Below, one piece after another: positions 1 through 13,319 of a stretch of 64,000 nt of DNA. A program made the position numbers and the translations under genes. Position 1 is the first letter of the stretch. The number at the start of each line of letters is the position of its first letter. Where the stretch lies: contig NC_135358.1 of the NCBI RefSeq assembly GCF_051622035.1, positions 19,254,501 to 19,318,500 of the forward strand, written 5' to 3'. Source of the DNA: Arctopsyche grandis. Taxonomy: Eukaryota; Arthropoda; Insecta; Trichoptera; Hydropsychidae. The notes beneath the pieces were generated by a model. That model worked only from the letters and a program-made list of their open reading frames with translations, was not told the origin of the DNA and made no database searches.

Positions 1-1349
1 TATTTGATACAAAATACACTTCTATGTATAATAATACCTAGGTATATTATATTGTAAATGACAACTGTAAAAAAAACAATTATTGTGGTTTGGATAGTAA
101 TGTATGCGTGTTACCAACTCAACTCTAAAAAATTATATTTATGTTATATAATGTAAACGAAATAATGATATAATTTTCAGACCATATCGACATTTTTGAC
201 ACATTACAATTTAGCACTTTCTTTAAATGATGTTTTTTTGATGATTCTTTTTCAGTCTCATTCAAAACAATCTCGATTAATAATGTGAGTTGAGTTGGTG
301 GCGCTTTTTAACCCATTTTCATCACTTTTGCTAGAGGAAAATGAAGCGGAATTAAAATGGTTTTTTAGAAGTCAAAATTAATTCGTTGAGGCTTTCTGAA
401 GTATAGATTTAAATAAATATGTATCATATGTATTTGGAGTAGACTTGTAGAGTTGGAATTTGTTGTGGTGAAGTTCTTTATAACGGTTTGCCACGATGCG
501 AGTGCAGTTAGATTAATTCCATTAATTCGGCTACTCGGACATTGCTACCTTACGAGTAATGAACGGTCTGAGTGCATTCGTATCATGTCAGCCTGGTATT
601 AGGATAACATGAATTTAACAAAACAAAATCAAACGTAGCTGTCGCGATGAAATTGGGTTCAATTAAAATGTTTAAAGGTATAATAGAACAGTACATTGTA
701 TAGTGTAAAAACCATATAAAAGATAGAGTGAAGTACATTTAACGTACAAAAAACTTTATTAAAAATTATATGCATGTATGTATATTTTAATTAATATAAT
801 GTTGAAAATGCGTAAAACATTAACAATAACAAATTATTTTATTACAATTCATATATATAATATACAATATAAAATACAAATATAATTCAAAATAATAATA
901 TAATAAAAGAAAAAAATATTTTATTTGAAAAGAATCACACGTGATTTTTCATTTGGAATGTTTTTTCTATTTTTTTATTTGAGAAACTATAATATTTGTG
1001 AAAAATCATTACGTAAATATAACAAATATGTATTAAAAAGATCAACTTTTATGTATGTACATATAGTTTTTAACATTGGTTGGTGGATTCTATTGTGGCG
1101 AAAATGAAAAAAAAATCATTAAAATCTTTAAAAATTGCAATATTTATGCGTAGATAAGTTTTAACTCAGAAATTCACACAGAATAATAAATAGAGGCGAA
1201 TTCACAGTAGAAAATGCTACGCGGAGATTCTAGCAATAATTAAATAGGTAAAAAATGATTGTGCAATTTAGCTATTGTGTAAATATGTAAAAGTTAAAAA
1301 TCTTAAAACAATGTTATCTCACTTCTAGATCATACTATGAGGATAACTA
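1..1349. other. No gene seen; AT-rich intergenic or intronic DNA
   Basis: AT-rich sequence with scattered short open frames of chance length. I see no splice-flanked coding segment, tRNA or repeat with clear ends. Confidence 0.6.
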
Positions 1350-1351
1350 CA

Positions 1352-1592
1352 CTACAGGCTTTGACATCCACTTTCAGCGAAATTTCCACTGTAAACATAG
1401 CTGTCTTAGTAATGAGTACACTTAATTATTATTTACTTAATTGAGTTTTTAAAAAAAGTAATCATATATATGAGTCTACGATTAACTGAAATTGCTTCTT
1501 TCGTAACAATTTCATTACAAAATATATCCACTTCATAGACAGCTAAATTTACAGTTGCCTATGCTTTTAGTGGATGTGCTGCCTAAGAATGT
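1352..1592. repeat. Possible MITE with imperfect inverted ends
   Basis: The left part (GACATCCACT then ACTGTAAACATAGCTGTCT) recurs as an imperfect reverse complement on the right (AGACAGCTAAATTTACAGT then AGTGGATGTGC). The stems are about 50 bases with several mismatches. No convincing target duplication was found, so the ends are approximate. Confidence 0.35.
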
Positions 1593-1599
1593 TCGTGAG

Positions 1600-2519
<920 letters not shown>

Positions 2520-2599
2520 ATTTTTTTTTGTAATATATATATATATATATATTTTTTTTTTTTTGTAAAATATTATAATGTTTATACATTCATAATTAC

Positions 2600-3600
2600 A
2601 ATTTGATATGAAATTAAAATGTCATTAATTTTCTTCGTTCATTTTTTTCGTGTCGTTATGGGTTTTGTCTATTAAAATGTGTATCAAATGTTTAAATTTT
2701 GGAACAAATAAACAATGTATCACTTTTGGACCCTCCAGCCCACTATTTGGGCAATTCATACAATTTTGAGATAATCTTGTAAATCTATGTTCAAAATTCA
2801 CAATTTCATTGCTATCAAACAATTAATCATTCCTTTGAACTTTTTTTGATATTGAAAGGGAATGTTTGTATTTGAATTTGTACACAATTTATGATTTGTT
2901 CACATCACCTCTTCTATGCAGAGGGATGGACGAAGGTCGACTATGAAAGAATTGTTATATAATATTACATACATTGTAAAATCAGTCTATCTTGGCAAAT
3001 GGTGGATTAGGTGACTTACTATAGATGTTAGTTGATTTTTCTGATAAATCTTGTAAAGCATGGGAGTTGTTTGAGATTTCCACTGGATTGAGCTGTGAGT
3101 TGGATGTTCGCTATGATAGATAGAGCTGCCAAGTTAAACCGGTCTACCTACAAGACGAACATTCTAAGAATGGACTTGGTATAGAAATTCACACGTAATT
3201 TGTAAAGATTGATTGAATCACATATAATATTTGAATAATGTTAAGGTGCATTTATAAGTGATTAGTGTACCAAGTCCATCTATAGAATGATTTACATTAA
3301 TAAAATACAAAATGTATAGTATAAAATCAATGTTAATTAATTTATGTTTTTTTATTTTACAAAGCTAAGCTTAAAAATACGATTTAATAACATCAAACAG
3401 TGAAAGAAAAATTGTGACACATCGACAACATAAACGCATTGTGTATTTTTTTTTAAATGCGTTTTTTTTTTTTTGAAAAAAATTCCATTTAAATTTGAGT
3501 AAATTTTACGACGATAAAAAAGCTAAAACATCGAATTTGAATTGTGTTCCGAACATTAAAATAAAGAAAATGTAAGTCGACGCAAAACGGTGGCGGTGCG
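2600..3600. other. No gene seen; 3' flank of the 3.6 kb gene
   Basis: Contains only a 65-codon open frame on the minus strand (2625-2822) with no recognisable motif, and a 12-base inverted repeat (ATGGACTTGGTA near 3171 and its complement near 3270). The part next to 3600 is probably the 3' untranslated region of the minus-strand gene. Confidence 0.5.
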
Positions 3601-3622
3601 ACGATTTACATCCTTTCGATCC

Positions 3623-4519
3623 TTACATCCTCGACATGATCATGTGACGTCCGTTTCCGATTAACTCTCGCGTATCCGACGGTGTTATCGGACTCATACT
3701 TATCGTCGTGGAATGGTTTGAATATGTTTCCTTGTTATAGTAATCCACACGCTTCGGATCTTCCTCACCCTTTTCCGACGTCGAATAGTCCTCCTCGACT
3801 ATCTGATCCAGATGATGATCCTGAATAGTGTCGCCGTTGAGAGCCGCCGGATTTATGAAGCCGTGGTGAGTGGCAGCGGTAACAGTGACAGAGGACGGCG
3901 AATGTGGGGTCAGAGGCGGGCTTTCAATGGTGATTCCACTGAGTCTACGCGCCTCGTCTTCTTTTTGCTGGCGCTTTTCGCGCTTTTGATGCTTGGAGAT
4001 CATGCCACCAGTTTCCACGTCCCTTTCCAGCCGGTGTCCCGAGCGAGATCTCGTCAATTGGCTCTGTACGTACTCTTCGAGATCGCGCTCCTCGTTTTTG
4101 GATATGTACTTGTTGAGGATGATGAGGAATACGCCGACGGCTACGGCGAATAGTCCGGTGCAGACCAGCTCGTTCCACCAGCCGGTGGTGCCTAGAGCGC
4201 TCCAGGACGTGATGTTGTCCGGCAGGAGTCCCGATCCAACTAGGAAGACTCCTAGAACTAGGAAGACCACTCCGATGTGGAGCATGCCCACGGACGACAC
4301 CACCTTGGAGTCGAGCATGGCGTTTGGCGGGGGGCGATTCTTGCGAGGGCGTCTTCGTGAGCCGGCTCTGTCCAGGGAGCCTTGGGAGCCCCTCGGCGAT
4401 GTCAGACCCGATTCGCTGCTCTGCAAGGAGTAGCGTCTCTCTTTGGCCCTCCTCTGCTCATCTCTCCTCTTGCGCTGCCTCTTGATCGCCAATGCCGAGT
4501 GGAGTCCGCCCGCGTGCAT
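3623..4519 (-). CDS. Two-membrane-span protein with basic N-terminus; conserved-looking, function unknown
   Basis: A 298-codon single coding exon, far richer in G+C and in third-position G/C than its surroundings, which marks it as real. I start it at the ATG at 4519. Directly upstream is TTGCAG, a good 3' splice site, so at least one more upstream exon (possibly non-coding) exists. The N-terminal 65 residues are very basic (KRQRKRRDEQRRAKERR), followed by a Ser/Gly-rich stretch. Two hydrophobic segments lie at about residues 75-99 and 115-138, separated by a loop with an N-glycosylation sequon (NIT). This suggests a hairpin with both tails in the cytosol. The C-terminal half is polar with a Lys/Glu-rich patch and Pro/Ser/Thr-rich stretches, ending in MSRM. 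I do not recognise the family and give no symbol. A small neuronal or endosomal membrane adaptor would fit, but that is a guess. Confidence 0.85.
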   Translation of the reverse strand: MHAGGLHSALAIKRQRKRRDEQRRAKERRYSLQSSESGLTSPRGSQGSLDRAGSRRRPRKNRPPPNAMLDSKVVSSVGMLHIGVVFLVLGVFLVGSGLLPDNITSWSALGTTGWWNELVCTGLFAVAVGVFLIILNKYISKNEERDLEEYVQSQLTRSRSGHRLERDVETGGMISKHQKREKRQQKEDEARRLSGITIESPPLTPHSPSSVTVTAATHHGFINPAALNGDTIQDHHLDQIVEEDYSTSEKGEEDPKRVDYYNKETYSNHSTTISMSPITPSDTRELIGNGRHMIMSRM

Positions 4520-4730
4520 CCTGCAATCCAACCCAACCGGTCAGAGCATGAGCAGTCATCGCAGCTTCCGGCCCACCGCCACCACCGCCGCCCCCTCACC
4601 ACTGGCACACAACTGGCACACATTTTTCAACCGAGATGGAAAATCGCGACGCGACCGCTTGACTGTCAGTGACGTCGGAGGTGGTGACGGACGGCCGGAC
4701 GCGTTTCTATGTGACGCCTTCTCATTATTG

Positions 4731-4757
4731 TGGTGTGTGTGTGTGTGTGTGTGTGTG
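4731..4757. repeat. (GT)n microsatellite
   Basis: Pure GT run just upstream of the GC-rich stretch that precedes the 3.6-4.5 kb coding exon, so it lies within the presumed intron. Confidence 0.9.
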
Positions 4758-5095
4758 ATACTATTGTTTGACTACATATTATGTGTCAAACGTACTACAT
4801 ACGTCTACGTCGGCATACCCTTTATCGTGCAGTTTCAGTTTGTTCACACTTGAATGTGTGTGTATGTACATTGTATGTATGTGTGCGTCTGTATGTTGGG
4901 GGTAAATTCGCAAAGTGTGGTTACGTCGACAAGGGAGTTCTTGTAGTGGGATGCAGTTGTTTAAAGTTTAGCTTACACGACTCGTAAAGTTTATATGTAT
5001 CATGTACATGCAACATACTACATAGGTACTTTTATATGAAGCTAAATACATTTTTATAAAACTCTAACGTGTATACATAGCGAAAGGCTTCGATA

Positions 5096-5336
5096 TATCT
5101 AATATATAATTTCGAAATAGGCTCGGTATTTAAGTATGTAAGAAAATATGTAATGTCGGTTGGGAACTTCGTAAACAAAACAAAGTTTCTATGACGACAG
5201 TTCAATTGGTTGAATATTGTATTTTTTTCGATTCAAATAAATTTAATAGAAAAAAAAATGAATATTTACTGTTAGATTAGCCATGTTTACGCTGTTTATA
5301 TTACAAATACCGAGCGAAGACGGGTAAAACCACTAG
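5096..5336 (+). mobile_element. Helitron-like (DINE-like) non-autonomous element, copy H1
   Basis: The 3' end reads CGAGCGAAGACGGGTAAAAC then CACTAG followed by T, as expected for a Helitron terminus (CTRR inserted between A and T). The 240 bases upstream match, in reverse orientation, the element at 5662-5920, and more distantly the one at 57615-58205. No coding capacity. The 5' end is set only by where the match stops. Confidence 0.6.
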
Positions 5337-5661
5337 TATATGATACATAATATGTATAACACCAGGTCCTATATATAATATGTATAACACCACTTCCGGT
5401 CCTACCTCTACTTATGACCGAGCCATTCCTATTCTTTTTGTTTTACTACAAAAAAAAAAAGACAGGATAGTTACATTAAACTGTTCGAGATATTAAATAT
5501 ATTGAATTCCAATTTGAGTCCAACCAGCATCATGGTTGACTTTGAATTGGCAGTTATACACAGTTTAGAAAGAAGTTTCCCCAAATGCGGAAATAAGTTT
5601 CCCGCCTAACTACGCCCATGGAACCATCTTAATATGTAGAAAATGTCTGATTTATTAATTA

Positions 5662-5920
5662 CTAGTGGTTTTACCCGGCTTCGCTCGGTATTTGTAATAT
5701 AAACAGCTTAAACATGGCTAATCTAACAGTAAACATTCATTTGCTTTTTTGTTAAATATATTTTAATCGAAAAAAATAATATTCAACGATATCGATATCG
5801 TCGTCATTGAAACTTTGATTTGTTTTCGATGCTCCCAACCAAATCATACATATATACATAGTTACATTAAACCTTACATACAAAGTGTTTTTCGAAATTA
5901 TATATTAGATTCACGAACAA
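5662..5920 (-). mobile_element. Helitron-like (DINE-like) non-autonomous element, copy H2, inverted relative to H1
   Basis: Begins A|CTAGTGGTTTTACCCGG on the plus strand, the complement of a Helitron 3' end, with the hairpin-forming CCGGCTTCGCTCGG next to it. It runs to TTTCGAAATTATATATTAGA, which is also the far limit of similarity with H1. Together with H1 it forms a large inverted repeat with a spacer of about 325 bases. Confidence 0.6.
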
Positions 5921-6333
5921 ACTAAAATCCATCTAATCAGATCAGAAACGTGGTAAGTGTTTCGATGCAAAAATTTGACTAATGTACCCATGTATGTACA
6001 TATATGTATGTTTTAAAAAATGTCAAATTCCTCAATCAAAATATATGCTATGTTATATTTGTAATATATGTATGTATATATTATAATATAAATAAACAGT
6101 GTTTATTTTTTAAGTAATTCCTGTTATGTGTTCAATATGTATAATGTATTTGTAAAACTTTTAACATGTTATATTATAATGTATGTACATACATACAATC
6201 TACATATATTTCTAAAGTTAAATAATTTGATAAAATTTTCATTTTATAATCATGTATTACATACATATATTATTTGAACATGTGAATATTAATTTTGTGA
6301 AATAATTAGAATTTACCTTTATTGTATTATTAC

Positions 6334-6732
6334 CCCGAGAAAGGAAAATCACGTTTTTTACTTACTGGGAGACTTATCAATTTTTATTAAGTTTGATTCA
6401 CATAATTCGAATATGATAATGATTTTTGTTGGTTTTTTCTCGTTCATGAGATATGAGCCTTTAAAATTAATTATTGTTATTGCTGGGGTAAAACAATAAT
6501 AAAAAAAACATCAAATTATTGATTATAATTTATACTCGCTTTCGGCACAGCGATACTAGATTTTGAGGTTAAGACTGCAAAAGAATTGCCCATTTCTTTA
6601 AATACTCATATCTCATAAACGACAAGAAGCCAACAAAAACCAATGTCATGATCTAATTTAGTGAGTCAAATTTAGTAAAGATTAATTAGTCTCCGCTACG
6701 GTAATCTTTGTGATTATTGGTGCTATTGACGT
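6334..6732. mobile_element. MITE with about 120-base inverted ends, copy a
   Basis: The two ends are imperfect reverse complements over roughly 120 bases: GGAGACTAATTAATCTTTAC and TTTTTGTTGGCTTCTTGTCG inside one arm match diverged forms in the other. Related copies lie near 31420-31633 and 38180-38270. The consensus terminus is CACTGAGCAACAAAAAATCA. No reading frame; superfamily not determined. Confidence 0.6.
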
Positions 6733-7816
6733 GTGTACATATGTATATAGTTTTATAATATTATGTATATTGTGAAATTTTGATCTTATTGTGTAATTTA
6801 TTTATTATGATATGTATGTATATAGTATTGTCTTCAAATGAATTTAGCCACGTTGTTGTGAATGATTTTGATTTGTGGTATGCCGACGGAATTAATATCA
6901 AAGGATTATGTAACTTGAGATCTGAAAGCTCAATAATTTTACATATTATAGGTGTAATAGAAGGCGTCACACAAATTTTGTAATATATAAAAATATAATA
7001 TTATAAAAAAATCACTGTTGGCAAAAATCAGTATTTGGCGAAGTCCGATTAAAGTGCAATTATAAAATTCAAAATATGCAATATCAGACTCCAAAGGGTT
7101 GTATAAAAATTAATCGGTTACTATATTGCTAAAATTGTAGATTTTATCTTATAATGAGTACGAATTAAATTTTATTTTTATTAAGGTAGCAAACTAAAAT
7201 CTTTACATTCCCTTTACAACCCAGTACTCATTTTCAACAGAAACAAAACCACACAACACTTTAATTTTTATTATGCATCTCTGGAGACTTATAAAACTCA
7301 AGTCAAATGAACATGAAATTTTGTTAGTGTGATTAAAGCATGACAACTGGGCGAGTATGCGATTGGATTAATATTTTCACGACTACGAATTTCAATCGCG
7401 ACTGTTTTCTTAAAGTGAAATATCGGTAAAGTGCGAAAACAAACTTTTATTTTATGCTGTGGCACGTTTTAATGTATCAGATATGTAATTGAAAGGGTAA
7501 CAATGTGACCTAAATAAACCAACGGAGAGCTCTTACGTGTAATTCGATATCAGAACTCTCATTTGGTCGGGTAATTTGATATCGGACCATGATGAGACTT
7601 GCGCTTCAAAGAATTTCTGACCACACATACATACATATGTAAGAATATTCGCGAATCAATTTGCCATTCTGTCAGCCGGGATAAATGCCAGGAATCCCTT
7701 AATCGTTTTATTTTATGTCACTTACATACATTATATAATACATATATATATATTCAAATACAACAGCTCAAATTTCGCCTACACTTCATTGCGGTTCAAT
7801 TATTGTTAAAAATAAA

Positions 7817-7818
<2 letters not shown>
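6733..7818. other. No gene seen
   Basis: AT-rich sequence; a local partial repeat of GATATCNGAAC/GATATCGGACC near 7545-7590 only. Confidence 0.55.

Positions 7819-7872
<54 letters not shown>
7819..7872. repeat. (TA)n microsatellite
   Basis: Pure TA dinucleotide run grading into CATACATATATACA. Confidence 0.95.
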
Positions 7873-7877
<5 letters not shown>

Positions 7878-8970
7878 CATATATACAATGTATGTAATAG
7901 TAAATTTTAATTACAATTTAAATAACCCATATTTAAATACAAGAAAGATATCAGTATATTTTTTCTTATGAATGTTGAAATTTTCATATGTATGAAATTA
8001 GAAATAGTCTACAGCAAGTGAAAATTGATGAGTAATTTAATTCGGAAAATATATTTGTACATATGCAGTTGCTTTAATTACAATGAAGGTTGTAATTATT
8101 TATCTCATCTTACTTGATGCACCAAACGTCAAATTTTAAATACAAAGATCGACGTATATAATTGATACAAAGGTGTCAATTAGTGACAATGTAACTTAGT
8201 GATGCACAGCCTTTGTGACAGACGGGACAGTTTATCTATATTCTAAGTGATCGCTGGCTGCAGTGCACAAACGGGTTGAAAAATAATAATATTCAATTAG
8301 AGCCGGATTTTGATGAAAAAGGCTATTCCACTAATCGGACTATTTTCTCTAAGCCTTGAGAAAACAAAAATTCTGGACCTTTTATAGCAAGGAGGGGATT
8401 TATTTAAGAATTTGGAAAATACAATATTCCCCCTTTTTGACATGTTAAATAACTATTACAGAAAATACATTTTTTGATTACCCTTAATTTTCATATTATT
8501 TACATGTCAAAATCTATTTAAATATTATTCAGTTGCGCGACAGGCAAAATATTTATAATAAAATATGATATTTTTGATAATAACAATTGTTACATTATAT
8601 AAATGTCAATGTACGATATCCAGCGAGTATGCATATGCAGATATTTTGAAACACTTGGTGATGAAATAAATCATTTTGGGTTGTGCTTTAGATCGTTGAC
8701 TTTTAGTTAGTATTATGTATTATATGTATTATGAGCATTAATAAGAATTGTAAATAGGTTTTTGAGCTCTTTTTCCTATTATGCTGTACATTAACATGAG
8801 AATAATATAATAATATGATTACTAATAAAATTAAATTAAAATTGTACAATAGAAAATGATCAGTAGATCAGTAGCTATTAAAATAGATATAAGATGTATT
8901 GTAAACATAATTTAGTAATAATAAAAAGCATTTAAGCGTCACTGATGTAACTATTGGGATCTTTGTGTTA

Positions 8971-9169
8971 AGGTCTGACCGCATTATGCGACCGCGACGC
9001 GACACGGCAGTGCGCGGCCAAATATTGTTTGTGTGAAATTGTATGAGATAGAACGAACTACGAGTCACGCGAAACCACGCGATCTGTCGCGATCTGTTGC
9101 CTTTTGTATCAACTTTGCCGTGTAGTGTCGCGTCGCAGCAGCGCAATGTCGCCTACTGCGTTTGGACCT
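8971..9169. mobile_element. MITE, GC-rich inverted ends, TTA target duplication
   Basis: Begins AGGTCTGACCGCATTATGCG and ends CTACTGCGTTTGGACCT. The outer 50 bases are inverted copies (GCGACGCGACAC against GTGTCGCGTCGC). TTA flanks both sides (8968-8970 and 9170-9172). Three-base TTA/TAA duplications are typical of PIF/Harbinger elements, so that superfamily is the best guess. It is a GC-rich, CpG-rich island in AT-rich DNA. Confidence 0.7.
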
Positions 9170-11335
9170 TTAGTGAGGTATGTATGTGTTATCGAAGTTT
9201 ACGGTCATATATCTGATAACTCATCAGTGATGAGGGTTACTTCTGTGTGATCTAAATACATAAGTAATTTAATACCGGTAGAAAGAAATAACCAGTAGCT
9301 GTAGTTATCCAAAATTTGATATCGATTAGAGAAAGATTGCGGGAAATGTGGAGAAACAAAGAGACGGGCAGAATTTCAAATATATAGTTGAAAGTCGCAT
9401 GTTTGGTTGCGATTAAATTCCGAATCACGAGTTTGAAAGCGGGTGATTCATCCCAAACAATAAACGATCGCGTAAAAAAGTCTAAATATTTACACGTGGC
9501 ACATCTGTGGCATTTATTCGCGTTTTACCAGTAAAATCGAAAATACGATGGCAGTCGAATTATAGAAATTTTTCCGATAAAACTAGTCTTAGTTTTGTAT
9601 TTTAAGTTATTTAGTCGAATGTCGAATATCTCTATGAGTTGCCAATATAAACTCCAACTTTTCAGAACTTCCTGCATATAAATCGCACGTTCGTTATATC
9701 AATATTGACATTTCATTTGGTGCGAGAATAAATCGGATGTTTTGATACTGGAAATATGTACAGTAAATTTAGATTTGTTATTAAAGTGTGCCCAATCACT
9801 TATATCAATTGAGATTTCTTTTCATACACCACAATAATTGGAAAATGAGGCTAATTTTATATTTCTTTATATTATATAAAGATGTTGAAAGACGGATTGA
9901 TGAGGCTGCAAAACAAAATTAGTTTTCTTGTATCGTAATAAGAAATTATAGAGAAACGAGCAAGGTTTATTATAATAGAAACTAAAAGAATGATTGAAAA
10001 TACAATTATTTTTAATGTATAAAATACAGAGATTCTCAATGTCCTTTAAAAATGTGGTATTTTGAAGTTAACAAAAAAATCTTATTTAAAGAACCGTGGG
10101 TTAAAAAAATAGTTAAAATTTGGTAATGATGGTAATGATATTATTTGATTAAAAAATCTACATAAATCATGTTATCGTATTTTAAATAAAAGTTTTATTT
10201 ATTATGTTTTCACGAATCATTTTCGTCACCGTTTGTAATAAATTTAAATTTTTTTCGTATTTATACTTTCCATAATTCAATGAAACAATAAAGTTTTTGA
10301 AATTATAGTAAAATCACCAAAAGAGCACACCGGGCTCCACGAAATTTATTAAAATTTAAAGCCTCTGCCAAATTTGGATGGTCCCTAATTGGACGCTAAT
10401 TGGCAGTAAAGCCACCAACGTTTGGATGTATGTACATAGTAAGGGTCTTAAAGGTTATTTCCTACAGACTGATTAAATGCTAGTACTTAGACTGAGGTCT
10501 AACCGAAAAGGACCATCGTGTAAGCCAACTCATTTAGGTGATTCAAAATATTTTACTAAATTTTTTAACGGATTTTAATATTCACAAATATCTGTATGTA
10601 TGTACATAGATAGTATTTATATGTATGTGTATTGAGTAATTAAACCGCATTGCAGATATGGAATGTTTGAGGGTTTGCGTTGGACAGAGCCCGACCGAGT
10701 CGTTGAGACCCTTGTAATTGCGAATAGACAACGATAGCTTTTCCCCATGTAAATTTTTCACATTACTGGTCCGTACAAATGAGTTTTTAGGGGCGATGAA
10801 AAATGTCGTCGCTTGATAAAAACCCGAACCATATATTTGTATTAAAAATGAAAATAAAACCTACATGGAGTGTATGTTTCGCGATTCAATCAACACGCAG
10901 CGGGAGTTTGGGTGGATTTGTTGTGGATTTTTTGTTTTTGGAATTCAACGTTCTACCGGGATTTCCCGGGAAATTCACGCCGTTTTTGCGGTCGTTTCGA
11001 GAGTGAAATAAAGCGATGCTCGTGTATCAAACGGAATGTGCGGCAATTTCTATCGGATAACCATTGCTTCCGAAAGACGTAATGTTGCACATATTTTTCA
11101 ATAGACATTGCAAGATCTAATATAGCCAAGAAACAGAACAAAATATATTATGTAATATTAAAGAAATGGTAGACAATAATAAACACGATTGAGTTTATTC
11201 AATTATATAATTATTACCTTTATTGACTTAATATTTAAATTAAATATATGTATGTATCATCGTTACGATTTAGTTCATGTCTCAGGAATGAGAGATGAAC
11301 TATTTTATTTAATATACATATTTAACGGGTCTACG
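9170..11335. other. No gene seen
   Basis: More than 2 kb without a supported gene. A less AT-rich block at 10660-11060 carries overlapping chance frames on both strands, but none shows splice sites or a motif. Confidence 0.5.
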
Positions 11336-11691
11336 TGACGAGACAGAATGTTAAATTACAGAAAACACAAATATCGGAAGGCAAAGATCAAAAATCGAAA
11401 GATCTTAAGTCGAAAGACAAAAAAAATGGTGCATGGTAAACGGTACATACTCACTTAATTTGCGCGAGCAGGATACAACAGGAACAAGAGGAACATGCTT
11501 TTCCTCCCGTATTCTGCGCGCGCACATTAATACGGGAGGAAAAGCCTGTTCCTCTTGTTCCTGTTGTATCCTGCTCGCGCAAATTAAGTGAGTATGTACC
11601 GTTTACCATGCACCCTTTTTTATCTTTCGATCTTTCCCTTGCGATATTTGCGTTTTCTGTAATTTAACATTCTGGCTCGTCACGGAGACCG
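11336..11691. mobile_element. Foldback element (near-perfect long palindrome), copy FB1
   Basis: The whole element is two arms of about 175 bases in inverted order around a short centre (CTGCGCGCGCACATTAATAC). Arms contain GCGCGAGCAGGATACAACAG, TTACCATGCACC and GATCTTTCGATTTTCGATCT-type segments. Outer ends are CGGGTCTACGTGACG and CGTCACGGAGACCG. No open frame. The same family occurs at 15914-16304, 20012-20127 and in pieces at 39908-40157. No duplication is visible at this copy. Confidence 0.85.
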
Positions 11692-13085
11692 CCTATTTTC
11701 ATATATGATAAACCGCCGCTTCATATGCGTATTTATTTATATAATAGTGTATGTATGATCAATTATATGTTAATAATTGCTTTCATATTAAAAAAAAATC
11801 TTTTTTTATTAAAGTTAGCGTGTCAAATACATGGAAAAGCTATTTTTTTTAATGTAAATAAACATAAAAAATAGATAACATCAGGAGAGATGCGAAAGTC
11901 CTCGATTTGAGGTATTTCGAGTGAAGTGTTTGGGCGATGGCCCTTAATTGCCCTACTCAACTAGTAAACCAAACACCGATCGATACCCAATAATGATTCA
12001 AATTGAACTTTCACCTTTCGAACACATTTTAACATGCTGTGGGTGAGAACTTAACAGACATTCGCTTGAAATTCGACTTAATTTCGTGAACATGTTGTAT
12101 ATTCAAAATAATGAGATTTTTGAAGTCGTTTAGCGCTTAAAATTTCTTACGAGAATTAAGTCTCGGCGTAGAGCAATATTTTATTCAGCGTAAGCGAGGA
12201 AAGTCGACGAAAACTTGTAACAGTTTGCTGAAGTCATTGTGAAAGTTTATCGTTGAACGTGGGTCTTCTTCGCCGACGAGGAAGTTGGTGGCAAATGTAC
12301 ACACGTGGTGTGGCGAGTGTGTGTGTGTGTGCGTATGTGTTTACAAAAGGCCAATTAATCCGACTAAAACGTAGAGGAAACGGTTGTGAAATGTAAACAT
12401 TAAAGATTTACAATTCAGTTTGGCCATTTAGATTAGTTAAATTCTCATAAACATTACACAAAGGTAGCCGGGAAAATATACTTACAATATGTGAGTTTTT
12501 TTTATGACCGACGATACTTTTTCAACGCTACGATCGATAGTCCTTTCGTCTGCAGTATGAATATAAAAATTATTTATTTCTTTTAGGTTTATTCAGGTCG
12601 GGAACCATCGAACGATTGTACTATGCTTATCATGCACAAATTCTTTGTGGGTCCTCTTTTCAATTCAAATCTATCTTCAGAGACGGATTTTTCATTTTTT
12701 ATCACTATGAGTTGTAAGAAAATTTCCGTAATATATACATATATCTATTTTGCATAAATTTCTAATATTTTTTTATCAATTAACTTTACAACCTATCTTA
12801 AATAGGTAGTACATTTGCAGAAGTTTCCAAAAAAATTGATATTAATTCTGTACTCTAATGGCGGATTTGCACATATTTTAAAAGACATGTCCACATGGAA
12901 CTATAGTGGAAGTGTGTAGCCGAATAAAGATATATGATAAAATTTTACAAAACCATTTACAGCTTGTCTCAAATGTAAATGGAAAGGGTTCAAAATGCTT
13001 CGTGAATGAGAATGAATTTCTCAATGGAACAAATATATAGTAATTAATATTATTATAGATCGTAAGTTAGTGGAATAAAGATATA
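11692..13085. other. No gene seen; part less AT-rich
   Basis: No coding segment. A stretch around 12130-12320 is less AT-rich than its surroundings and carries a (GT)n run, so it may be regulatory DNA of a long intron, but nothing specific can be shown. Confidence 0.4.
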
Positions 13086-13319
13086 TGAGCCGTTATATTT
13101 GAAAGTGGTGGAAGTCCAATTTTTAATTCCAAAAACACTATTTCTGTTTGACTTACTTCACAAATATGTAGTTATCACTTCTTTTAATTAGATATCTCGG
13201 AAAGCAGAATAAACGTATTACAGGCCAGCAGCATTTTTAAATATTGTTTAACGCAACAAATTACATATATATATAATGAAGCAAAGTGGACTTTTGCCAC
13301 TTTCAAATATAACGGCTCA
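13086..13319. mobile_element. MITE with about 40-base inverted ends and TA duplication
   Basis: Starts TGAGCCGTTATATTTGAAAG and ends with its complement CTTTCAAATATAACGGCTCA, flanked by TA on both sides. A TA target and this end structure fit a Tc1/mariner-type MITE. A lone related end (ATGAGCCGTATAT) occurs near 13522. Confidence 0.75.

Noticed and set aside
3812-4672. Several overlapping open frames on both strands over the two-span protein exon
   Set aside because: They are shadows of the GC-rich coding exon; only the minus-strand frame 3623-4519 has coherent protein features.
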